Below, piece by piece: positions 25,599-37,109 of a DNA stretch of 64,000 nt (position 1 is the first letter of the stretch; each line of letters begins with the position of its first letter). The stretch spans positions 186,001-250,000 of the forward strand of contig JH720387.1 in the NCBI GenBank assembly GCA_000231825.2. Reading direction: 5' to 3'. The notes under the pieces were generated by a model, which did not search any database, was not told where the DNA came from, and worked only from the letters and a program-made list of their open reading frames with translations. Position numbers and translations under genes: made by a program. Source of the stretch: Tetrahymena elliotti 4EA (lineage: Eukaryota; Ciliophora; Oligohymenophorea; Hymenostomatida; Tetrahymenidae).

Positions 25599-28500
25599 TT
25601 AAAATGATTAGTTAATAGGCAGATTTTTCTTTTTTCTTTGAGAAGTATTTTAATTATTAGTTATATTTGAGGTATTATTTATTAATATGTAATTTTTATT
25701 TTATTTAAATTATTATATTATGCGATAGTACATAGTGATGGATTTTAAAGTTACGAAAGTAAAATAATACATATTTGTACTAGCGTTGATAATTCAAATC
25801 AAGGAATTAAAAATAGCATCAATTATCTAGTATTTCTGTGTCTTGAGATAAACTGATGAATTACTAATTAATTTAAAATCTTACTGTAAATTTTATTTCA
25901 GGTATTAAACAAGTTAAGAGTTTAATATAGTTTGATTTTACACTTTTTTTTAATAATCAACTGTACTTCTTGATGTAATTTTTATTCTTTGACTTTCCAT
26001 TCTTCATAACTCCATTTTTGGAACAAGAATTCAAATTATTTTACATTTTATACACAACTTTAGTACAATTTAAAAAATTTTATCTCCTTTATTCTTGACT
26101 AATTAAATTTAGTATGGATTAAATATCTAATGAATGAGGAAATACTTAAGTTTTTAATCTATCAATACGCACCATATAAAACTTAAAGAAACATGGTTAC
26201 TTAAAATAAGATATTCACTATTAAGTGATCAATACATCCCTATTAAAAATGTGAAAATGAAAAATGTAGCAGATATATTTTGAAAGAAATAGAAAAAAAT
26301 AGCTCATTAATCCTGAATTAAAAATTTTATAGAATATCAAAAACAAATATACTACATATATAACGAAGAACACCATATTGATTGAATAAACAAATAAATC
26401 TAAAATTTATATTTTTGCACTTTGAATCAAACAAAAGGTAATTAATTTACTTACCTCTTCTAATTAAGAATTTGAGGTATTATTATTATACTTTGGCTTT
26501 TTATGCTCTTGAGTATGAGATGACAGTAAGAATTTTACAAATATAAAATGAAGGAAGTTAAAAATCATTAAAAGAGATAAAAAATCATCATTTAAGGTTA
26601 GTATCAACAAAATCAAATTACCATGTTTGATCTAGATGGATATCGAGCAAATTTTATTAATTTATTAAAGAGTTAGGGCCTACTATTTATTAAGTCCTCA
26701 TTAGAACGGTTGATTTTTTAGACTATGATGTCTGTTCATGAAATTAATATTTAAATACAAAATCTTTAACAATTTGAAATTTGAAAATGATGGAACAATT
26801 GATTAATTAAAATAAAATGAGTCATAATTAAGTAGCCCATGAAGGTATTTCATATAATATTAAAATATATTTTTAATTATATCATCCTATCTAAATTAGT
26901 TGATTACATGACCTCTTAGACATTAATTTAAAATCAACCTTCAGTTTATAATAATTGAGCCACTAATAAATATACCAAATCTAAAAATAACTTTTGAAGT
27001 CACTTTGACGCTGATTTCATCTAATTATTGCGCTTTCTATTCTATCTTTATTTATTTACTGCATTAGAATTTACAGAGATTTTAATTTTTGTGTAAAGTA
27101 TTGAATAAATAATTACAATTTATTTTTAAAAGCCATTTGAAGCATATGATAATTAATTCTGATAATTTTTAACCATTACTTAAAATATTTGATCTAAATA
27201 TTAGTGTTATAGAATTCAACCAATTCTTAAATCAAAAGACGTTTAAAAATTTCTACTTTACAAAAAAAAGGAGTATCCAATATTAATATGAATCATACTG
27301 TATAATTTGATGAAGAATGATATAATTATATTTAAATTTATGTCCATAAGATTACCCCACAAATAAAAAAATAATTACTAAAAATCTATCTAGAACAAAA
27401 AATACAGTTCTAAAAAGACATAGATGGTATCACTTAAATTAAAAAAATTTACATAGTAAATCAAATGCAGTATTAAATAAATTATTGTAAATCCATTTTG
27501 ATAAATTAATTCACTTCCACTACCAACCGACATTGTTTGTAAATCATACAAACATTTTCTTATAATCTTTGCTATTGACATATTATCAAATAAAAATATC
27601 ACAATTCCCTAATCATAACAAATCACCAAATCTTGTTTCAATAAAATTTCTTTATCAACTTTTTAAGGTATTATATTCATTTTAAACATAATTAGCATTT
27701 ATCTGTAAGCTTATATTTTTTTCTACCAGCTAAAATTCATGTTATCGCACATACAATCACTATCACATGAGAACCCTTATTAATTTATTAATGTAATTAG
27801 TTTATTGTAAACACTTGCAATACTTTTTACCTATTTTTCTATTTAGATTAATTATTTAATTCCTACTTACATCTTCTAGTGAATAGATATCAACTTATAA
27901 CAATAAAATGAAGTCATATGAAGTAGATTTTAAGAATTAATATCTATATGGACAGAGCATGGATACTATTTTTATACAACTAAATGTGACCAAATGATTT
28001 TATGACTAAAATAAAATTTAAAAACCTAAATTAAAGAAGTAATAATACAAAGTAATAATTAATTCATAGTAATAGTTATATTTGCAAATACATATCGGTA
28101 ATTATTATTATATTAAAGTAATCTCAAAGCATCATACAAGAATTATATCAGAATTTATTATCATGCATGAATAAAGAATAATAGTTCATTTATCTTATTT
28201 GAGTGGCTCTAAATACTTTAACGAAAATTAGAAAATTTTATTCTCCCAACCAACAAGAGACTAAAAGAACCATTTTTTTGCTTATGTATTTCTAGTAGTA
28301 ATACTGAAATAAAAAACTATTCTTACAAAAATCAAAGAAACAATTGTATTTAGATAATTTTTTTCTTATTTACATATGAAATTAATTTATTGAAAGATTT
28401 AAATATTTTAATTTTAAAGAATAAGATTTTCTTCAATTGTTTTACTCTTTATTTTTATTGATTTGTTGGTTATTATTTAAAAACATTTTAAAAATCTATC

Positions 28501-30193
28501 CATCCATTCACAATTTCTTTACATAAAATAAACTCTACTTTATCTATTAAATTAATACATTTTAATACTTTTTAAATTATTCTCCTAATCCTTGGTAATA
28601 AATATTTAATAAATAAAATGCTTATAAAACTATTACTAAAAAGTGCTATAAAAATTTATTTTATAATATCATATAAACGTATTTGATGATAAATATTAAA
28701 AAGAGAGAATTTTGAACAGTTAAAACAATATTTATAATAGATAATATTTTTTTGAAAATCACATATATTTAACTCCATTTTTTCTAATTTTATGTATTGA
28801 GTCTATCAAAGCTAACAATAAATTAATTAATTTCAACTAAGAGAAAAAAATCATACAATTTTTTTGATTTTCTGCTGTACGTATTATTTTAAAATAAAAG
28901 TGGATGCAATAAGCTAATTATTAGATATATTTTTGAGTATTAATTAGTTAATGAAATCAAATCTGTCTTTTTTTAGTTATTATGATCTCTAGATTATAAA
29001 GATTATAATTACTAGAACTAAGTAAATAAAAATAAAATTCTATGTATTTTTTAATTTACATCATTCTAATCTAACTTTAGTTAAAATAGAAACTTTCTTT
29101 ATTTTAAATCACGTAAATTGTATAGTAAAAATGAGATGTTGTAGACAGGCAATTATTACGCTAATTTAAACATTTTTTATAATTCGAATAAAAACAAAAA
29201 AATAGATTTCAAATTTTAAGCTACTATGCTATGTATTTATTAATAAGTTTACACATATTATTAACATTTTAATAGCTTCTTCCTGAATCTATTTTAAAAA
29301 GTATTTTTCATCTCATTTTATAACATGAACTTTATTTTTTATTTTAAAATAGACAGATTTTGATAAACAAAATAATAATTTCACTCACTACTTTATTCAT
29401 CACTTGCTTGTAAAAAAATTAATGATAAAAAATTTAAACATTGACTGATTTTAAGCATATGAGGAATTATTTAAAAATCAAATTATAAAATATTGTGATA
29501 ATTCTTTATAAATAATTTTTTATTTTTACAAAATATGACATAAAAAATAAATTTTAGATTTTTTAATTTTTAATTATTACCTAAGTTTGATCTTGATTCA
29601 ATTTTATATGAATATATTATAATATTTAGTTCCAGAGTTTAAAAATAATATTATTTACAGAGATTGATAAATGGATATCATTTTGGTAAAATTTAACTTT
29701 TTCTATGATATTCTTTCAAGATGCATTGATTTTCAAGAAGTAAAATTACTAGAAACTATTTTTTTCATTCATTTTACACTTACAATTAAAGTATCTAAAA
29801 AATTTTAATCCTAGATCTAATACCATAATTTCATAACGTACTTCTATTATTCTATTATTATATTCAATATACCAAATACAATACTTGTTTAAATATTTAA
29901 TTTTAAGTTAGAAGATTTTAGAATTATTAATAATGATTGAAATTAGGTTGAAATATATCAATCTATTTATTTATGAATAGTAAATAAATTATCTAAACTC
30001 TAAGAAGGTCGAAGAAGAAATATTGATTAATTAGTAAAAACATGAAAAGAAACCCAAATAAATGAAAGCCAGGCTAAATAGTTAGTGATAAGTATAATTG
30101 AAAAAATAATAGTTAAGTATATAAAACATGCAAATAAATACAGATAAGATAATTAAAATAACTAAAATTTAATTTAAGCATTTAATTTAAATT
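25599..30193. other. AT desert, 4.6 kb
   Basis: No gene could be supported. A 53-codon plus ORF (26623-26784) and a signal-peptide-like exon on the minus strand near 26455-26560 were noticed but lack continuation or similarity. Confidence 0.55.
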
Positions 30194-31945
30194 TCAAATT
30201 TAAGACCAATAGAGCCCATCTAGGTCTCTATAGACATTTATTTTTTATTCTTGGAAACGTTTTCTATCAACTAGAATCCACACATCTTCATTAAAATCAC
30301 CTTTGTATCTGTTTACTATACCTTCTTTGTAATAGGATACGTTGATTTATTTTTCAGAGTTTTCTTGAATTTGACGACACAATTCTTCATATATTTCATT
30401 AGCAACTCTAATTTTTTTAAAGTGCCTCTTTAAAATAACTCCAATAACCATCAAAGAAAGTAAAGTAATTGCACTTATGATAATGATCTTTTAGTTATTT
30501 TTGACAAATTGCCTGCATTAACAAAATAAAGTAAATCTAAGTCTAGAAGATGTTAGCGTTTAAGATTATTAGTCATAATTAAATCCATATATTTCTTGAT
30601 TTTGAACATTAACTAGGAATTTTTCTAGTATCTCCTTTTGTTATTAGACTGCTTTTTTATCTGCAAGACGATTTTAAAGTTCTTACAGCAATTAATCCCT
30701 GCTTAATTTGATTACTTCTTCTTCCTTTTGTTTTAGGTCAAACTCATTTTCTTAAGAAAAACAAACTCTATGTGCATTATCAGTTTGGATTTCTGTTATT
30801 TTTTCAATTATGAAGCTCTATGAGCTGCTTACCAAGTTAGGGTTTAATTTACATTAGTATCCTTCTTAAATGAATCCATCATTGCATTTCATCACTTAAT
30901 TTTTGCATTTAGCATTATCTGGACAAACTACACATTTAGGTGTGTCAGATTTAACTTTAGTATTACAAAACTTTGGAGTGTTAGATGCAACATAGTCCAA
31001 AGAAACCATAACAAAAAAGACAAAAACGCAAAAGTAGATAAAATAAAGCGAGTAATTAATTTTAGAAGGATCATAATTTTAATTTTCAGCATCAGAATAT
31101 TCTTTCACTATTTTTGAAAAAACTTTCTTATAATCTTCTTTACTTTGACTTTTCAGTGAATATTTAGCTCTTAGCATTTCCTATTTAGACATACCAGTGC
31201 TTTTATTAGAGGTATTAGATTTATTAGAAGAGTAAATGCTACCAACACTACGATTAGATTCTACTCTTTAGTTATTACGTACTATGTTCTTGTTTGCATT
31301 CTAAGTATTTGCATTAGATGATATTTATTAGCTGGTTTTATTCATTTAATTTAATGAATGATTTTTTGAATTATTATTGTCGTCGCTGTTAAACTAAATG
31401 CTATTCTTTTTTGAAATTTCAGGTTAGGGTGCTACATTTTTATCTTTATTATTACTATTAATTTATTTTTACCTAAATACCAACTAATCACCTCCAATAT
31501 TAACAATATTATTTTTAGCTACTTATTATTACTGCTAAGAAGGAGAAGCAGCCTATTACTATTATATTGGCTTAGATAAATTTGAGTATGGGTTACTTAA
31601 TTTGTTTGACTCATTTGAGTTTTTAGATGGAATTACTTATTATTATTACTATTGTATACTTGGTTTTTAAATTTATTTCTTCTAACTATCACTTCCAGCT
31701 TTGTTATTTTTAAAAGGATCATAATCTAAAATTTAAACATCATCATCACTTTTTCTGGCAGCAGCAATTTAATTTTTCTTCTACTACTATTCCAACCATT
31801 CATTTTTTTAGACTCCTGCTAAATTAGGAGGTATGACGGCTTCTTTAGGAATAGCTGGATTTAAATTGTTACTTTATATGGATTATTTATTTTAAATTTT
31901 ATCTGGGTTCTTTATGAGATCTAAAAAGTTGACAGGCTTGCTCAT
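30194..31945 (-). CDS. MAN1/Src1-type inner nuclear membrane protein (MSC domain)
   Basis: Single exon, 583 residues. The first 290 residues are Gln/Asn/Ser-rich and basic, with no LEM or HEH fold that I can recognise. TM1 is at about 298-319 and TM2 at about 487-505. Between them is a lumenal segment with a Cys cluster: C327, then C338-V-V-C341-P, C347 and C354-N-D-G, the pattern that opens the Man1-Src1p C-terminal (MSC) domain. After TM2 comes a nucleoplasmic segment ending WILVDRKRF...NVYRDLDGLYW, matching the winged-helix end of MSC proteins (WxxVxxxR ... W). Relatives tether chromatin to the inner nuclear membrane (MAN1, LEM2, yeast Heh1/2). In a ciliate this protein could serve the macronucleus, the micronucleus or both; sequence does not say. 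The family call is good, the role is inferred. Confidence 0.85.
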
Positions 31946-32433
31946 CTTTTTAAATAAAACAGAGTTCTTTTCTCTTGAATAAATATTTCTTTAGACTTTT
32001 TTAACAAATATATTAATTACGCTTGTAAGAATGTTTAATTTTTGTTTTTGAATTTCTATTAAAATATGATCCCAATTAATAAATATTCGCTCCAATAAAA
32101 TTTCTATCAAAATAATTCAAAAATTGACAAAAATTTTTAAGGAGACATTTCAAAAATTATAAAAATTTAGGGTAAAAAAACTAAATTAGAGTAGATTATC
32201 AAAGTAATCTGACCTTATGAAATATTTTTTCCTCAAAATCTAAGGTATTAATATTTGAGATAAATTAAAAATCATTATTTTTCAATTAAAATAGATAAAA
32301 AGAAATATTTTTAAAAGCCAAAAATAATCACAATTCTTGCTAATTTATATTTTGAAAATTTCATTTAATTTAAGAAAATGCCATTTTGGATATTGATGCT
32401 AAAAACACAAAATCTTGAATCTCTTTTATCAAA
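31946..32433. other. Divergent promoter region
   Basis: Nearly 490 bp of AT-rich DNA between the divergent MSC and SCP2 genes; no gene was seen. Confidence 0.6.
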
Positions 32434-33027
32434 ATGCTCCTTATATTAATTTGGATAACGATATATTTAAAATAATTTAAGGAAAATATTTCTTTTTAAC
32501 ATTTAGATGCTAATTAAGCTAAATTAAGATCAGATATTCTTGATAGATCTATTTAGCTTTTTTAATACGAATTGATTGAATATTTTTCAAAAAAATTAAC
32601 ATAGTAAGATTAATTAAAAATCTAAAAAAATTTGTTTGATCAGTTTTAAGAGAGTGTAAAAGATATGAAAGTTACTAAATCTTTTCTAATATTTAATATG
32701 TACAAAGACTATATGAAATTCAATAAAAAGCTTCTAAAAGCTAATTATAAAGGATAATATCTATTTGAAATTAAAGTAGATGAACAAGCAAATATTCATC
32801 AATATTATTTGATTGATTTCGATAACTTATCTGTGGCATGGAAGGATACTCCATTTGAGAAATATGATGTTAAATTTAGTACTGATGATGCTACAATGCT
32901 TAAAATAACTAATAAATAAGTTAATCCTTCAAAGTTAGTCACTGAAAAAAAAATAAAGGCTGAAGGAAAATAAGAATACATTAGTAAATTAACTTCAGAC
33001 TTTTTCCCAACTGCTCCAAAACTCTGA
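32434..33027 (+). CDS. SCP2-domain (sterol carrier protein 2-like) protein
   Basis: Single exon, 197 residues. An in-frame TGA sits at 32416, so the first Met is at 32434. It begins with a hydrophobic segment (MLLILIWITIYL) that may be a signal anchor, followed by a helical spacer. Residues about 90-197 match an SCP2 fold: strands LFEIKVDEQ and YYLIDFDN, then KYDVKFSTDDATMLKI, corresponding to the DVTFTLSDEDLLAL motif, then NKQVNPSKLVTEKKIKAEGK, corresponding to GKLNPQKAFxxGKLKIKGN, then a C-terminal helix. SCP2 domains bind sterols, fatty acyl-CoA and other lipids in a hydrophobic tunnel. The protein ends in -PKL, near the peroxisomal PTS1 consensus; a hydrophobic N-terminus argues for a membrane alternative. 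A downstream Met (at 32665) could give a shorter soluble form. Confidence 0.8.
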
Positions 33028-33965
33028 AAAAAGCTTTGATCTTATAAATAAACAATTTGTGTAAAACTGATTATGCTAGTTAAAACTTTTAATCTTATTT
33101 TAGATTAAATATTTGAAAAATGTAATATTGTTTAAGGAGAATTTAATGCCATTAAAATTTAATAGTAATATTTTATTTTTAATATATTGAAACATACAAA
33201 ATTGAAATTCTAAATAATTTGATACTGCTTATCAAATAAACGTATACTGTAAATATAATGATTTGATTCTAGTTATGTTTTGCCTTTCTATCAAATTGAT
33301 TGTAAAATTAATCAAAATATTATTTAAAAACTATAGTAAATTAATGAATGATATCATATATTTTGTTTGTTTGTTTTAAAATAAAGTTTAATTGTGCAGA
33401 CATGAAAAAAAGTAATCAATAAAGAACATTTAGTACTATTTTTTTTCATAAGAATCATGAAATTATATTAAATAGTAAAACAATTATTAATTTCTCTTTT
33501 GTATAGTTAATATTTAAAAGCATCAAATCCCTATAATGTTAGTGTATTGAAACATGAAAACAAAAGAAAAATAAAATTCTAAATTAAATATTTTCAAACA
33601 TAAAGTATAAATTAATTTAAAATTAAATATAAAATTAATTGAGTCTTTAAATATTTCTATTTTTAACATAAATCATTATAATTTATATTGCTTAATGTAA
33701 TAATAGTCATTAATCATTTTTATTAGTTCTAAAATATTTATTTGAATAAAGACATAAATGATCATTCATAATTTTTAATTTTTGATAGAATAAATAAATT
33801 TTTGATTTATTTTAGAGATATTTTACAAGAAGAAAATATAAATTATTTATTAGCAACATTTTTAGTAATTTATAAGAAAGAAGTCAATTAATTATAAGGG
33901 TTCATGAATGGTGAGTTAATGAATAAATTTATTTAATTACATATTCAAAATAGTTTTAATTAGTT
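33028..33965. other. AT-rich intergenic region
   Basis: Between convergent genes; only A/T-rich sequence, no gene supported. Confidence 0.6.
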
Positions 33966-35929
33966 TCAGTAATTATTGGTTTGATAATTCATTTAAAAGT
34001 TATTTTATTATCTATTTATCATGTTATTATTTATTTTATATTGATTTGGGACTTATTGTCCATTTTACATTTTCTGCATATTCATATTGTTGTAGCTGTT
34101 GTTGTTGTTGTTATTATTGATATTTAAGTTTAGTGTTGATAAAGCTGCAAGAGATTATCTAGGATGAGCTTATCCAAATATTCCAGCTCCTTATTTAGGA
34201 GCATGGTTTGGATGAATTCCATTTATATTAGTAGAAGATGGAATAGAGGAGGAAGATGGGATTGTTGAGTTGTTATTGCTATTAAAATTACTGATATTAT
34301 TATTGTTAATATTGTTGTTTTTTGTAACACGTACTTCATTTACATTTCCTGATGGTATTTTACTTATTTAATTTCCCTAAAGAGCATTTTCGTTATTTTA
34401 ATTTTGAATGCTCTTCTTAAGTAGATTTTAAGATTCATTAACTTGTTTTGCTGCAGGTTTACTTTTTTAAGCTCCTGATTCAGTTAAGAGTTATGAAGAC
34501 TATTGAGGTTATGGTTGATTTTTACCTACTTGTTAAATTAAATCCTTAAATTTATTTTCTATTTCTTATTGGTCTTTATCATTTCCTTCTTCAAAAATGA
34601 TCCACCTTTCTCTTTATCCATTTTTCCATTCCCCCTTTTTCTTTTATCCATTAGAAGTGAAAAAAGTACCTTTTCCATGTTGCTTACCATTTTTCCATCC
34701 ACCAATGTATTTTCTTCCATCAGGCCTATTATCAATAAATAAATTAATTAAAAGCTTTTAAAGTAAATTTACCATTCAAAAATACCAAGACCATCTTTCT
34801 TATCATCAATATACTCACCTATATATCTTCTTCCATCAATCCATGTAAAAATACCTCTTCCATTCATTTTATTATTTCTCCATGTACCTGTATATTTTCT
34901 CATATCTGGCCAAACATAAGTACCCTGTCCTTCTATATCATTATTAGAAAACTCTCCATCGTAACGAGATCCATCACTCCAAGTAAAAGATCCAAAACCA
35001 TCTTTCATACCAATTTTATATTAGCCTTTGTAAGTAGCACCATCGCTCCATGTTTCTATGCCTAAATTTGATAAAAATGTCATATTAATTTTTCAAAATT
35101 AAAATGAGTTTGTAAGATTTTCAAAATTATAGTTAAATTTGAAATTTTGCAAGGAGTCTTATAAAATTTTTTAGAATAAAAGAAATGTAAATCAAACTAT
35201 AAATTATTTTGTTGATTTTTTATTTAATACCTTCTCCATGCTAAAGATCTTCATACCACTATCCTTCATATTTGGAGCCATCTTTATGAATATAAACACC
35301 ATAGCCATGAGATTTATGGTTTTTCCATTCTCCATAGTAAATATCACCATTTGCATGTACTAGTCTGCCATAACCGCAAGCTTTATCGGCAATCCAATAA
35401 CCTTGATAAATAGAGCCATCTTTCCAAACTTAAATTCCTTTTCCATATTTTTTATTAAAAGCCCTAAAATATTTTAGATAAAATTATTTATAAAGCTCAA
35501 TCAAACTTATTTTTATTACCATTCACCAATATATATGGCCCCATTTTCAAGGAGCACAGGATTTCTAAAATAACGAGAGTTAAAATCATCAGTGTCTTAT
35601 TCTGGATAAGGTCTATCAAACTCGAATTAAGAAACTTTAGAGAATTTGGAGAGATGCTTAATTGAAAAGTCAGCTAAAAGTTAATCAACTTTTTTATTAT
35701 AAGATTCTATTCTGAGTTTTGTAAATTTACGACGTGCAAGCCATCCTCTCAAAAGAGATTAAATCTTAACGATATTGCGATATAAAACGAATTCATAATT
35801 TTGTATTTTTTGACTTCCTACTTTTTGGATTGTTCCATTATCTCTTGGCAAAGGTTTTTTATCAACTTAAATTTCATACTAACTTCCCTCTAAAGATTTA
35901 ACACATGCACCACAATTTGCTTATCCCAT
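33966..35929 (-). CDS. MORN-repeat protein with N-terminal lipidation signal and IQ motif
   Basis: Exons 35929-35520, 35463-35231, 35061-34773 and 34725-33966 (introns 56, 169 and 47 nt; phases 2, 1, 2 all match) give 563 residues. The N-terminus MGQANCGAC has Gly2 for N-myristoylation and Cys6/Cys9 for palmitoylation. Residues 56-69 form an IQ motif ([14 protein letters not shown]) for calmodulin. From about 130 to 365 there are nine to ten MORN repeats of the pattern YxGxWxxxxxxGxGxxxxxDG. The C-terminal 170 residues are Gln/Asn/Ser-rich, including an Asn run. MORN arrays bind membranes or act as scaffolds; together with acylation and calmodulin binding this suggests a Ca2+-regulated cortical, ciliary-base or membrane scaffold. 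The kinase domain of PIP5K-type MORN proteins is absent. Confidence 0.9.
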
Positions 35930-37109
35930 TTTATATTGGTTTAGTTGCTAAAAGTCTACTTATAAATCAATTGTTTTTCAAATTATTTATTTATTTGTTT
36001 GTTTTGCTAAAGAATCTGTCTCTTTCTTTTAAAGATCTAATTAATAACAAATTATCACTTTTTGAAAAATAAAGATTGAATGAAATTTACATTAAAAATT
36101 TACAATGTTTATCAATTTCTTCTTTCGCATTTTTGAATTAAATAATTATTAGAAATTATTTCAAAATTCATTTTTAAAAAAATTGGTAATTTAACATCTC
36201 TTTTTCTCTTATGCACAAGTTTTTTCTATCTTTTAGAAAATGACATTCTAAATTTCAAATAATTAGATTTAAAAAATAGAAAACTTTACTTCTTTTAGAT
36301 ATTTTGCAATAACTAAAATAGTAATAATAAATAAATATTTACTAAAAAAGTATCTATTTCAAACATTTCAAAAAGCTTAATTAAAATCTAATAAAAATTT
36401 CTGAAATCATTGCTGATCATAATATTTTTTAAGGCTCCTTCTAAAGTAAAAATGTAGTTTTTGTAGGAATAAAATAATTTTTTTTCTTTATTAATAATAA
36501 ATAAAGTATCAATTTAAAAGTGTTTTTGATCATTATAAATTTTATTTTTGGTTTGAAAATAAATCTTTTCAAAATAATCGAAAGGTTTAAGTAATTTCAG
36601 AGATTTTTAAGATAAAAGAAGTTATAAAAAAGATAATATTTTTTTAAATAAAGAATTTTGTAACTTGACATTAAAAACTCTACTTTTGAATTATGGAAAT
36701 CCAATTTAGTAATCTATTTTTTAAAGAAATTATTATTTTATATTTTCTTTATTCCAAATAAACAAAAATTTATTTTTATAACACCATCATCATAAATCCT
36801 TAGTTTGAAGGAAAATAAAATTTAATGCAATTAAAACTTAGGTTTTGAAGCAAATCTTTAAAAAGTAAAATCAAGTTTTAAGTAGTTTTGAGATAAAATA
36901 TAGAAAATGGAAATAAATATCTAAAATTTAATAAAATATTTAATTTATTAATTACTATTTAAATTATTATGTTAATTATATATTTTTTTATTTCAAATTA
37001 ATCAAAAATATTTTTAATACAAAAAGAATTGTTGTTGTTAATTTTATTATTACAATATACTCATTATTCAGTAAAACCAATTAAAAGCTCTACTTGGATT
37101 TTATCTGAA
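35930..37109. other. AT-rich intergenic region, 1.2 kb
   Basis: Between tandem minus-strand genes; no gene supported. Confidence 0.6.

Noticed and set aside
26455..26560. Signal-peptide-like minus-strand exon (MIFNFLHFIFVKFLLS...) followed by a GTAAGT donor
   Set aside because: No downstream exon could be found between 25.6 and 26.4 kb, so it is probably chance.
26623..26784. 53-codon plus-strand ORF starting MFDLDGYRANF
   Set aside because: Short frame, no family and no neighbours; TGA-only stop makes such frames common.
27390..27602. 70-codon minus-strand ORF
   Set aside because: No similarity and no coding context.
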